Assembly (NCBI GenBank): GCA_000934385.1
Contig: KN880872.1
Location: 1 to 13,957, forward strand
From: Cylindrobasidium torrendii FP15055 ss-10
Lineage: Eukaryota; Basidiomycota; Agaricomycetes; Agaricales; Physalacriaceae
Direction: 5' to 3'
Length of the DNA stretch: 13,957 nt
Below, in pieces: positions 1 through 9,094 of this stretch. Within the stretch, counting starts at the first letter, position 1. Every line of letters begins with the position of its first letter. The notes under the pieces are model-generated. The model did no database searches, was not told the origin of the DNA, and saw nothing but the letters and a program-made list of their open reading frames with translations. The position numbers were made by a program, and so were the translations under genes.

Positions 1-415
1 GTCCATCGAGTGGAGTCCAATTGTTGATGTCGTGGGTGATTTCGACTTCTCCTTGCCCAAATTGTCTGGTCGACCATCGCGGTCAGCGTACGCCACGCCT
101 GGTATAACCATTGCGACATACCCAGCGAGCTGGGGACTTCCCGGTCTTTCAGTCGCCATTCTACTCGTCATGGACCAACTTGCCCTGCAGCCTTTGGTCC
201 ACAGAACCTGTTTCTGCATGAGTGGTGGTCGGGTATAACCTGGCCTCACCCTCACCTGTAATTGTTGGTCGATGGCCCAAGTAGTTCCTTTGCGCCTTTT
301 CAACTACTCTCAGTCTATCGAGTACGGTCCATTTGCTCATTTCGTGGGTGGTTTTGATGTCTCCTGGGGCCCATCCTTTCCTCAGTCTATCTCCAAAAGA
401 TAGTTCTCGCTGCAT
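1..415 (-). pseudogene. Partial or decayed coding stretch with two copies of a protein module
   Basis: Read on the minus strand, an ATG at 415 opens 84 codons that stop near 161. The motif G-D-I-K-T-T-H-E-M-S-K-W-T-V-L-D lies at about 313-364. A second copy, G-E-V-E-I-T-H-D-I-N-N-W-T-P-L-D, lies in the same frame at about 1-52, but two in-frame stops and a TGA separate the two. The copies match at about 40 of 52 bases and sit 312 bases (104 codons) apart, so this is a real duplicated coding module and not chance. A good splice donor (ACAG/GTGAGG, intron starting at 255) with an acceptor near 208 suggests an intron-bearing gene. I could not join the rest cleanly, so it may be a gene running off the left edge or a relic. 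I do not recognise the family, and it does not match the KDZ protein next to it. Confidence 0.35.
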
Positions 416-420
416 GTTCG

Positions 421-691
421 GGACCCCGTCATGGGTTTAGGCACTTTCGTTTTTAGGCCCAGATTACATCACATTGATATTTGTAAATGCACGCCCCGAT
501 GCACTTGTGCAGGCAGCGTCAATAGCCCGAGGCGGCATTAATTATGATGGTGGTTAGAAGGCAAAGTCAAAATATGACGTCACTGCTGGCCGACATCACT
601 TTCGCGCACGGGATTTGTACCTCGTTGTGCGATGTGTTCTGGTTTCCCAATCTCGACCTTGGGTGACCTCGTATATGTCTTCTCATATCGA
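421..691. other. Intergenic, 3' flank of the KDZ gene
   Basis: No open frame with coding character was seen. The stretch should contain the 3' untranslated region of the KDZ gene and, if the element is intact, one of its ends. I found no convincing terminal inverted repeat or target-site duplication here. Confidence 0.4.
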
Positions 692-3600
692 CTATGATAT
701 TTGTACCTCAAGCTCCGCTTCGTATCTGTCTAATGTACGTTCTATGTTGTCGACCCGTCGTTGATAGTCCTCGCCGCGGTCCGTGCGCTCAAAGCGTTCC
801 AGAATTTTTCTCTCTCTTCCTCGCGCAGCCTCTATGACTTTGTTTGCCTTTAGTACCGCCAATTTCCACTCTTTGTCGGCCAGAGTCTTCAACGCATAAT
901 GGAATCTTTTCCTCTTCACTGCGTATTCGCGCGCCCCTGGAATTTTGGTGGATGCGTCTTGAGCTATCCTGTCCCACGCCCCGGCGTACTTGTCATGACT
1001 TGCCAGATGCCGAACATGTTCAGCCTCCAGTATCTCCTTTTCCTCCTTGGTTCTTTCATAGCGGTCCTTGTCATTCATCCAAGTAGCGCGGCGCACTAGG
1101 CAAAGGTTGTCATTCACTTTGACTCTCCGAACTGCCGCCATTTTCATACGCACTTTCCAACTGCCAAGCTTTCTCGTTTTCGACAGATAGCCCACCCGGC
1201 TTCATGACCTGCCATAGCCAACTTGATTTCTTGCCCCGCCTGTTCGCCTCTACTTCATCGACTGCCGAGGGACGGATACCTGCCGCTGCATTCGCCGCTG
1301 CCTGAAGTTGACGGCAGTACATGTCTCTTTTCACGTCCATTTGGGGGAATTCCTGGATGGCGTCCTCGTTGCCTTGATACATCTTCAATAAGACCGCGCG
1401 AATGTAATTGTATTGTCCACAGGTAATCTTCTTCTCCAGCTGGTGGCAATTCGCTAAGGCGCCCATCCTAGTGTTGCTGTGGTTCCCGGTGGCATTTTTT
1501 TTCTTCTGGCGGTACCGCTCGCTCTGCTCGAAAATAATCATTCGCGCCTCGGAAATGAGAGATCTCGCTTGAACTTCTCTGAAGCTGCGCTCTACCTCCT
1601 GAGCGTACACAAGTTTGTACTTTGCTATGAGCTCCTCCGATAGATGAGAAGCTAAAGGCAGCACAAATCCTTCGGGATTCTTCAGGTCGACCGTTGTCCA
1701 TTCATTTCTCATAGCCGGGAACAACCTTTCCACGGCCCTTAGCCAGACAACTATCTGTTCGCACAACAGTTGTCGCGATTTTTTGATTGCAGCGATGCGC
1801 GCTGCGTCGGTAAAGTGGCTTTTTTCTGTTGGCTGTAGCAGACGTATCCTCTCCCTGGAGGGGCAGACACTGCAGTCAATAATTTGGCAAGTGCCACAAC
1901 TAAACTGTTCTCACTGCTCAATATCCAGGCGACAGCCTTCTTGTACAAGTTCCACGACCCCTGGAATGAACCCCACAGTGGGATTCTGTGCAACAGATTC
2001 GTCGTGCTCACGATCCAGCGCCTCTCGCATGAAGTCCGCCTCGTTTCTCACACCTACAACGGTGTCAGCGCATGACTACTCCCTTGCATGCAAACACACC
2101 CATTCCCTTGAAGTTACACTCAAACTTGTTGATGATACGACCCTTGTGCACCGCGGGATCTGGCAGTGGCAACTCGTATTGAACTTTCCAGGAGGCAAGC
2201 GTATCTTGAAGAACAAAACTTTCATTCGCACGCTCCGTCGCAGCCAAGTTTGCCGTACGTCCACAATGCAGCAAACAGACGTCAAAGTACCGGTCCGCGT
2301 GAGCGACAGCTGGCGAACTATTTTCAGAATCACACCGCAGATAGCATCTAAGGAGTTGGACGTACGCAGTCTAATCATCTTCAAGTAGTTCCAGTAAGCG
2401 AAATTCGTGTCAAGGCTATCTTGACGGGCCCCGTGGTTTTCATGCTTGATACTGCCCCCTAGCTTCTTCGTCTCAACCCAGGGAGTCTCGACGTTCTCAG
2501 TGGGCGTTAAACCTGTGTGCTTCAGGTGTGCAAACGAGTAGACCGCTTTGCAATCAGGGACATGGCCTTCTACGTGCAAACTTGGTATACCGCCTTGCAC
2601 TCTATCCAGCAGCCCCCAGAACTTGTCGTCCGCAGGGATGTCGGGAAGTTTATCTGGGATGATTCTTTTGCGAAGGTTTTTCACGTACTGGCACCAGACA
2701 TCGTACGCGCTACGAAACCAGCGCTGTTCTCCTTGCCACCGCATCGCACCAATCCGACTATAATCGGAAAACATGAATCTGCAAAACGCCGTTAGACAGG
2801 TCACAATCCTATCACATGATCGTGTAGAGGACACACGATTCTCCGCCGAATATGTTGCATATTGAGTTATCCTGCATGAATGCATGCCGAGTGCAAATGG
2901 TGCCCACTATCCCTGAGATGGCCATATTGCGGAACTTTCCAACTGACTGTACCCTCATGACCTTCAACTTCGAGCAACCCGGGATCTATCGTCGCCATCA
3001 GGTTGCTGTTGCTAAAAAAAATAGTATCATGCCGTAAACACATACCTCTTTGGCGTCCTTCTTGCTAGCGTGTAAGAAAGCGCGATATGGCGCCTCCGGG
3101 GGCACATAACTAGATCCCTGCCTCAGCGCAACGTCGTCCGGATCGCTTTTGGGCAGAACGAATTGCCCGCAGTTGAAGCAACCATCAGTCGAATGGAAGC
3201 ATGTGTACTTATGCCTACAGAAGCTTTAGTTGGGTTCGCTAAGTCATCTCCACGGGAAAAGCGCGTACTGCTCCTCTTCCTTCGCTTTCCACACCTCGTC
3301 GTGCGAAACATTGAAATCAATCTCCGGGCAACATGGACAATAGGTTGTCGTCGACCCTTTACGGCGCCCACCGATGTAGTTGTCCATTCCAAAATACTGT
3401 CCACTCCATAGGTGTTCGTCGAACCATCGCAGCAAGCGGGCAGCGTTTTTGAATGTCTTGTATGCATTCTATGACACCAATCAGTACGGAAATCCTCAGT
3501 TGCAGGCATTTCTGCAATCTTTACCGAAACAGAATGAGGGTCCTCCTTATTTGTTAACATACGAAGTGACCAGGCGTAGCTAGTGGCAGATTTCTTGTCC

Positions 3601-5176
3601 GTATTGTTGTGTGTGATGAAATTATTCAACACCTGCAGACGAAAAGCGGTATCTGGATTGGCAAGCGATGCAGGCCATAGTCCTGCGGCAAACAATTGCT
3701 CCCAGTTCTCTTGTCGGCCATTTCCTGATAACAGTGAACACCAGCAGAATTCGACATCTACATCATGATATCCATTAATGTCGATGATCGTCATCCTGCG
3801 GGGTGGGCTACCACAGACAAGGTGACACCTCCCTCCTGGATGCCCAATCGAATAGACGTAGCCTTCTTGTCGTAATGACCATCGTTCGAGACAATTGCCC
3901 GTCCATTTTTTCACGCGGTGGAATGGATTCGTTCTGTGGCCTTCAAGAAGGCAATCATGGCACACAGCGCCTTGGACACAATCCTCGCACACGTAGAGTG
4001 CCGCTTTGGAATCAAGATTTGTTGGCTTCGATGCTTCTCCATCCATCGTGGTCGGTTGTTTCTGGGAAGTATTGAAGTTGACCTCTGTATCGATGATGTG
4101 CGCCTCGTCTTCGCGCAGGTTCAAATCCATTGCGTCGGGCACGCCTACCATGCTTCGCAACCACTCTTGAATTCGCTCGTTATCGTCCGCCGCCTTGAGT
4201 TCCATCGCCCGCAAATTCTCGATGCACTCGGCCAGCCCAAGAGTTGACGCACTCGATGAACTCTGCACGTCGTCTCTGTCCTGATTCCGGATAAGAGTGC
4301 AGCGACACGCTGCCCCAATCCCTTGAGGATGTTCCTGCGATAATAAGAACGCCAGAATCTTATCCTTATTCTCGAGGAATGGCTCCAACTTCTGCCTGGT
4401 TCCCTACATTATTTCATTACTCAGTGTCCAAATGTTGTGCAGTCATCTCATACCTGTTTTTGTTTGGGGTCTTCTGGTTCAGCCTGCGTCTCTGTTTCCT
4501 GCAACTCTTCCCCCAACACCACATCGTCCACCGACTCCTCGCTCTCACTGTCACTTGCATCCGGCAGTTTGTCTCTCCGTCTGCGGTACCAAGTCTGAGG
4601 TGCAACTACAGTCTGTTTTGGGTCCCATTCAGAGTCGTCAGAATCGTCTAGATCTGTTGGAGGCTCCGTCTCAGACTCCGCCATGGACTCCCACTCTGAG
4701 TTCCCCATAGTCACAGGTCGAGCAGTCGAAGTTGGGGCAACTCGTCCTCGCCTGGTCGTTGAGTGACGTGGTCGACATTTTCGTTTTGGGTGCACTTCAG
4801 TGTCGGAGTCGTCAGAAAAGGTCTCGGCCACTGGCGCCAATTTTTTAACCAGACGGCGTGCGCCCAAAGCCGTTCTGTGCGATACAGGCGCGGTCGTCTG
4901 CGTATCTGGGTCGCGTTCGTTGCAACTAGGCCATTCATCCTCGTTGCTGGTGGCCCCCAGAAGAGTTGGATTCGTGGCGCGGCGCGGCCGCGTGCTTATA
5001 CCACTCACTGCACGCATCCGTACATGTACGGTCGAAGGATCCACCACCGTACGCAGTCCATGTTTGTCCTGGGCGATTGGAGTCTGGGAGCCAGAAAGTA
5101 CTTGTTCGCGCAGTGATGCGACTCTAAATCCTCGTCCAAGTGTTCGTCCACGTGCCCTTCGACTTCCTGGAGCCAT
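692..5176 (-). CDS. KDZ (Kyakuja-Dileera-Zisupton) superfamily transposase, ten exons
   Basis: The product is a predicted DDE-type transposase that would cut and move its own element in the nucleus. Exons read on the minus strand: 5176-4454, 4403-3525, 3468-3269, 3214-3046, 2985-2837, 2778-2366, 2309-2100, 2053-1915, 1869-1154, 1095-692. They sum to 4002 nt (1333 residues plus stop) and every junction keeps frame. Introns are 45-60 nt, GT..YAG. The N-terminus (1-241) is basic then acidic and looks disordered. A CxC2-type cysteine cluster runs about 380-463, with C-x2-C, C-x2-C and H residues followed by the F-H-R-V-K-K-W-T-G signature. The transposase core has YCPCCP, then D-G-C-F (D611, where D-x-N-F is usual), Y-D-V-W-C-Q (D733) and T-E-N-V-E-T-P-W (E801/E804). 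A charged helical tail follows, with W-L-W and an N-T-R motif. The start was chosen as the first ATG of the open first exon. An upstream exon is possible. The junction at 3268-3215 has alternatives. Confidence 0.85.
692..5176 (-). mobile_element. Core of a KDZ DNA transposon (ends not located)
   Basis: The transposase gene fills this interval, so the element must extend past both limits by untranslated and terminal sequence. I compared 421-691 with the reverse complement of 5177-5410. The only shared word was CGAGGCGG (near 525 and near 5350), with no matching 8-base target duplication outside it, so the element limits remain undefined. The F-box gene begins 234 bases past the transposase start, so the right end must be short if the two are separate units. 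Confidence 0.6.
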
Positions 5177-5410
5177 TGGAAGTCTTGTGAAGGCGCTGGT
5201 CTGAGGTCTGCAAGCAATACATGAGAAAGTACTCCATTGGTCTCGACACTGCGAACTACGCCCTTATGCACTCACCTTGACCTCAAAGTACGGAAACAGA
5301 ATTAGCAATAGGTATGTAAGCGGCATTGCTGATCGGATTTTTACCGCCTCGTGCAAAACCCCTTTACTACACTCTCCATCCCCATTCTGCCCAAAGCACC
5401 GACTCCATCC
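5177..5410. promoter_or_regulatory. Short divergent intergenic region between KDZ and F-box genes
   Basis: These 234 bases separate two divergently oriented start codons and must hold both 5' leaders and both promoters, unless one gene has an unseen upstream exon. No clear TATA box is visible. The stretch just before the F-box start is pyrimidine-rich, as is common upstream of fungal start codons. Confidence 0.4.
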
Positions 5411-6865
5411 ATGGCTTCAACATCCATCGACTCCTTCCCTGGTGAACTTCTTCGCGAAATCTTCGCTTGGGCGGACAATGGGACCACTCATGATGGAAAT
5501 CCCCGGGACACAATGTCGCGGGTGTGTACACGTTGGGACGATATCATCGAGCATTATCCGCGGCTGTGGTCGCGCGTTGTATTGGATTGTCGTCACTCGG
5601 GAAACGCTCAACAAGACCCTCCCAAATCCATGGAGCCCATCGACGGGTACGACCACGAGCAGGGTGTTCATGAATCGCAAGTGGAACCCGTCCGCAAAGC
5701 CATCCAGCTGTCAGGCGCATGCGAGCTGGATGTGACCATTCTCACAACGACTGGGTCCACGTTTGGCTACCACGTATCCCGTTTGATCAACCTCATCTTC
5801 GGTGCAAGCCACCGCTGGCGGTCTCTCAGCATCATATGCGACGGCCCAGAGCTGAGCAGTTTCTTCGACCGACACCCTTACCTCCCTGTTCTTCGCTGCC
5901 TTCGAGTTTATGTCTACTTTCCAGAAACCATCAATGTACCAACAAACCAGCCACCAGCCTCCATCATTGCTCCCAACCTCGCCCAATTCGACACAAACGT
6001 ACTCCAGCCTCCTGGTATTCCTTTCGGTCAAATCCAGCAGTTTGTCGGTAGCTTTGCCTCAAAAGATCAGTGCTGGCAAGTTTTACGACAATTACGCAGC
6101 GTGAAAATGCTGGGCATCCTCTCAGACGCCGGTGCTGAGTGGTCTCGTTCGCCGCCCCCGGCAGCACTGGTGCTCCCAACAGTCAAGACGCTGCTCGTTT
6201 CGCGATGGGCATTTGGACCAGCATTCGGGTGCTTGGTGTTCCCGCAGCTACGTGTCCTGCAGATAGGCAGGGATCTCTGCCACTGTCGCCTCCGCGTGCC
6301 ATCGCCCGCTTGGGACTTGCACGGACAGCGACCTCGATATGGACCGGGAGGCCCTACCCACCAATTTCTATCCATGTTGTCGCAGTCGTCGCCCTTTACG
6401 GAGCTCAAGATCTTCGATAATGTTGGACCCCACCTCATGCGTTCTCTGCTCAGATTGTGCCACCCGACCCTCGAGAAACTATACATCGAAAGTTTGATCA
6501 GCTTCTTCAACTTTGTGCATCATGCCAAGGTCGCGCCCAATGGATACCCTCGTCTTCAAGAACTACAGGTCATGGACCACGATGGGGTGCATTCATGTGC
6601 AAGCTATCCTACGCCCCATATCGAGGACGAGATCGTCCAGGTCATTCAAGCCACAGCCGATTTTATTGAATGGTGGATGGAGTGGCACCGCGCTCGTGCA
6701 CAGGTAGGGCGGCTGGATATTTGCATGCCCCTTTCGCATGCATGGCAGGAAAATCCCGACTTTCAATTCGTCCATAGTACTGTCCAGAAGATCATCCTCA
6801 ATAACGCAACGGAGGGACCACGATGCTTCGTTAATTGGACCTGCGGCCATGGTAGTATCTTCTAG
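5411..6865 (+). CDS. F-box domain protein
   Basis: This single-exon gene encodes 484 residues. The N-terminus (about residues 6-55) fits an F-box. It starts I-D-S-F-P-G-E-L-L-R-E-I-F, and then V-C-T-R-W-D-D-I-I and Y-P-R-L-W-S follow at the expected spacing. F-box proteins bind Skp1 through this domain and bring substrates to an SCF ubiquitin ligase. The rest is leucine-rich and irregular, with repeated F-P-x-L-x-x-L and L-x-x-L-x-I patterns, as in the leucine-rich-repeat-like partners of agaric F-box proteins, but I could not count clean repeats. The ATG at 5411 was chosen because the open frame upstream of it (from 5351) has no ATG and because the F-box begins a few residues later, as is usual. 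The length is typical of the expanded agaric F-box family. The substrate is unknown. Confidence 0.85.
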   Translation: MASTSIDSFPGELLREIFAWADNGTTHDGNPRDTMSRVCTRWDDIIEHYPRLWSRVVLDCRHSGNAQQDPPKSMEPIDGYDHEQGVHESQVEPVRKAIQLSGACELDVTILTTTGSTFGYHVSRLINLIFGASHRWRSLSIICDGPELSSFFDRHPYLPVLRCLRVYVYFPETINVPTNQPPASIIAPNLAQFDTNVLQPPGIPFGQIQQFVGSFASKDQCWQVLRQLRSVKMLGILSDAGAEWSRSPPPAALVLPTVKTLLVSRWAFGPAFGCLVFPQLRVLQIGRDLCHCRLRVPSPAWDLHGQRPRYGPGGPTHQFLSMLSQSSPFTELKIFDNVGPHLMRSLLRLCHPTLEKLYIESLISFFNFVHHAKVAPNGYPRLQELQVMDHDGVHSCASYPTPHIEDEIVQVIQATADFIEWWMEWHRARAQVGRLDICMPLSHAWQENPDFQFVHSTVQKIILNNATEGPRCFVNWTCGHGSIF

Positions 6866-7154
6866 ACGGGCCAGAGCCAGATGCACATACACGCGTAGAT
6901 TGTAGACCCCTCCTTTGTCTTTTTTGTACATTTTAATATTGCAAACAACTTCTTGACGCAACCTATACTGTCTGAAATCCGGTCATCAGGCAACTTTGTG
7001 CCGCGACCTTAGGCCTTATCCTGTGTCAAATCCTGTCGTAAGTCAATCGCCTTAGGCCGTTTATGTGCGCCCATTCGGGATGCACAAATAGCGCCACCAC
7101 CAAGAGCACGTGGCCCACATATTGTTTCCACCCACCACCTCGCAGACTTTACCG
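6866..7154. other. Intergenic, F-box 3' flank and leader of the next gene
   Basis: No coding stretch is supported. A T-rich patch with TTTTTTGTACATTTTAATATTGC at about 6918-6940 is a plausible 3' end region for the F-box transcript. Two partial repeats of a CCTTAGGCC-like word occur near 7008 and 7050. Confidence 0.3.
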
Positions 7155-7777
7155 ATGGGCGACATACCTCAGTTCCCTATTGAAACTCTCATTGGCGCTG
7201 TCGTCGAGCATGGACAAAACGTCAGCGCACCATCATCCCGAAGCATACATCCCTCTCACCCAAGCAAAGTTTGTTGTGGTCAAATACGCCCTTCATTGTC
7301 CTTGCTTCAACGCCAAGGTCGCTACCAGAAGCGCTGTCCTTGGAAACGGCTGGTCACGCATGAAGAAAGACTTTGCGGACTACATCGGGTCGGTTATTAG
7401 TATGAAGGATATTGGAGACGAATTCATACTACCCGACCATCTTATTGGTGCGTTCGTTCTGACCCAGTTGACTTACCTCTTCCTACCCACAAATTTTGAT
7501 TTTAGAAAAGCGGCGTAACGAATTCTGGGCAAGTACCGCTGTATCCTCAAACTATGCCAATAGATTCACCAATGACTGCCAGTGCGCACATGTAGGACAC
7601 TCACCTGGTCAGGTCGTGTCCTAACGCTAACCCTCCGTGTAGACTCCATGGGTTGACGGAAAGCCAGCGTTCAAGCTGCCTGATGGACAGTATTGTCTTG
7701 AATTACCGGCGGTGGGCATGCCATGGGCGCAGCTTCGACAGGACCCCATCGTGTCCCAACTCATGCAGTTAGAGTAG
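7155..7777 (+). CDS. Small spliced gene, hypothetical protein
   Basis: Exons 7155-7220, 7270-7447, 7506-7591 and 7643-7777 join in frame to 154 residues. The second intron (58 nt) and third intron (51 nt, strong tandem branch sites CTAACGCTAAC, end GTGTAG) are convincing. The first (49 nt) ends in an unusual AAAG. If it is not used, translation could begin at the ATG at 7210 in the same frame, giving 152 residues. The protein has a C-P-C pair near the N-terminal third, a charged middle (R-M-K-K-D-F-A-D-Y), C-Q-C before the last junction, and a C-terminal L-P-D-G-Q-Y-C-L-E-L-P segment. There is no signal peptide or membrane segment. I do not recognise the family. The frame preservation across two good introns is the main reason to believe it is a gene. 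Confidence 0.6.
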
Positions 7778-8562
7778 TGTCTTTTTGCATAGGCCATCAG
7801 ACTGTTTTTTTACTACGTCCTGCCAAACCAGTTCCTTCATTCCCTTTGCCACGCCTTGCCGGTATTTGTGTACTACGCATGTTAATGGCTTTGGACTCAT
7901 TTCGTACGCATAATTCTCTATTTTTTTATTGACACGACCTCTAAATCGACTCGGGGTGCTTCTTGTTTAATACCAGTGCGAACGACATCAACGCCGCTTT
8001 TCAGAAACCGGCGCAATTGACAATCGATTTATAGAATACCTTACAGGACGTCGGCGCCCAGCAGACGATATGCGAAGGCAAGACGCAGTCGACCCGTTGC
8101 ATTACTATACAAAGTTGTACGGGTAGGCTCGTTAGCTCTAGTTAGCTTGCAAAGACGATTAACCCGAGATTCAGACAGAGGACGGCGACGCCGGAGTAAA
8201 TGATTATGCATTTCAGTCTTCACGTACCCCGATGATGAGTACACCTGCGGCCTCTTTTTCTATGGTGAATACGCATCGCGCGTAGGCGGAGGCCACTATA
8301 AGGGCCGGACGGGCGCGGAGAGGCCCCTTGCCCCTGTTAGTCTGAGGTCGTCGTGGGCAAGAGTAGGAAAGCACACTGATACGTCATATGATCGACACAA
8401 CGTACGAGACACCTGATCCACCGCGTCAGGTTGAGGCGGGAATTCAAATATTCAAATTTCAACATATTACACTTTGTTTGCATGGGTAATCATTTCAAGT
8501 ATACAACGCACTTTGCTTTGGGCTGGGCAGCGGCTGCGCATACACAACAGACGTCAAGTTGA
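7778..8562. other. Intergenic, no gene seen
   Basis: Open frames here are short and lack coding character. The first part (7800-7930) is T-rich and likely includes the 3' end of the preceding transcript. An A/T-rich patch of TTCAAAT-type repeats sits at about 8440-8470. Confidence 0.4.
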
Positions 8563-8572
8563 GACCTGCGCG
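8563..8572 (+). promoter_or_regulatory. Upstream word shared by both Pol III-like units (copy 1)
   Basis: The 10-base word GACCTGCGCG is followed a few bases later by AAAGTA. The same arrangement occurs at 8768-8777, upstream of the second unit. It lies 80 bases before the folded part of copy 1 and 130 before copy 2, so it is a candidate shared upstream element, with uneven spacing. Confidence 0.25.
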
Positions 8573-8606
8573 CGCAAAGTATCACTAGCGGACACCGTCT
8601 AACAAC

Positions 8607-8626
8607 TAGGCATGATATGATGCCTA
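8607..8626. repeat. Hairpin just before copy 1 of the duplicated unit
   Basis: TAGGCAT and ATGCCTA form a perfect 7-base inverted repeat around a 6-base loop. It ends 2 bases before the conserved unit begins. Copy 2 has a different but equally placed small inverted repeat (ATAAG/CTTAT, 8873-8883). Confidence 0.4.
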
Positions 8627-8627
8627 T

Positions 8628-8749
8628 TGTCTGGTGAGATCCGACGCCCCCGTAAACAAGTGGCAAGCGCCGTCGCCAAGCTTTGCGAAGTGATTGTGCT
8701 TGCGAGGGTTCAAAACCTGCGGGGGCGTCCCTTTTTTGCTCCAGGTCCT
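8628..8749 (+). ncRNA. Duplicated tRNA-like / Pol III-type RNA unit, copy 1
   Basis: The folded part is 8643-8729, closed by a perfect 10-base inverted repeat (GACGCCCCCG with CGGGGGCGTC). An inner pair GCAAGC/GCTTGC lies inside it. TAAACAAGTGG matches much of a Pol III A box. GGTTCAAAACC matches the B box in 10 of 11 positions and sits where a T-loop would. CCTTTTTT follows the stem like a Pol III terminator. It is not a normal tRNA: no D stem or 5+7+5 anticodon arm can be drawn, and the stem is too long. A tRNA-derived short interspersed element or an unnamed Pol III RNA fits better. A miniature transposon using the inverted repeat is an alternative, but conservation extends past the repeats on both sides. 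Confidence 0.45.
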
Positions 8750-8771
8750 AATTAATTGCAAAGGTAGGACC
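8744..8771. repeat. Inverted repeat after copy 1
   Basis: GGTCCTA and TAGGACC are exact complements around a 14-base spacer rich in A and T. The left arm is the end of the conserved unit. The right arm overlaps the upstream word of copy 2, so the repeat bridges the two units. Confidence 0.4.
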
Positions 8772-8882
8772 TGCGCGGGAAAAGTAACCCATTGCATCAG
8801 TATCGCTATGTAAGGCGGACAGTGTTAGTAGACGCTCGATCTCCAGTCTGTCAGCCTCGTTACCGTCGAACAATAAGCCTTA

Positions 8883-9003
8883 TGTCTGGTGTTATCCGAC
8901 GCCCCCGTAAACAAGTGGCAAGCGCCGTCACCAAGCTTTGCGAAGTGATTGTGCTTGCGAGGGTTCAAAACCTGCGGGGGCGTCCCTTTTTGCTGCCGGT
9001 CCT
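8883..9003 (+). ncRNA. Duplicated tRNA-like / Pol III-type RNA unit, copy 2
   Basis: This is nearly identical to copy 1, 255 bases downstream in the same direction. Differences seen are a few bases at the 5' edge (GTTATCC for GAGATCC), one G-to-A change (CGTCACC for CGTCGCC), one fewer T in the T-run, and a short change just after it. The closing 10-base stem (8898-8907 with 8975-8984), the A-box-like and B-box words and the T-run are all kept. The single G-to-A change weakens a small internal TCGC/GCGA pairing, so that inner helix is doubtful. The outer stem is unchanged. Confidence 0.45.
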
Positions 9004-9078
9004 TTTCTATATTGTGCACGCCCATTTTGATCGTCCAGTGAAGCTTGAAGCTTGAACCACATTCTGAATTCAAGCTCA

Positions 9079-9094
9079 GTGTGACGCCGGTCAC
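9079..9094. repeat. Short palindrome, possible regulatory site
   Basis: TGTGAC and GTCACA flank GCCG, a perfect 6-base inverted repeat. It could be a binding site for a dimeric factor or chance. No gene start lies close by. Confidence 0.3.

Noticed and set aside
1783..2388. Plus-strand open frame of 201 codons
   Set aside because: It lies opposite KDZ exons 6-9 on the other strand, and its sequence has no family resemblance, while the minus strand gives a complete spliced frame.
692..4388. Several separate minus-strand genes
   Set aside because: The fragments are in different frames but are consecutive parts of one KDZ protein, joined by short introns that keep frame.
525..5354. CGAGGCGG on the left and its complement on the right as KDZ terminal repeats
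   Set aside because: Only 8 bases match, pairing decays at once, and the flanking bases show no target-site duplication.
8643..8984. Canonical tRNA, or selenocysteine tRNA with a 9-base acceptor stem
   Set aside because: The long closing stem and B box are suggestive, but no D stem or proper anticodon arm can be drawn, and the two copies differ in the would-be anticodon region.
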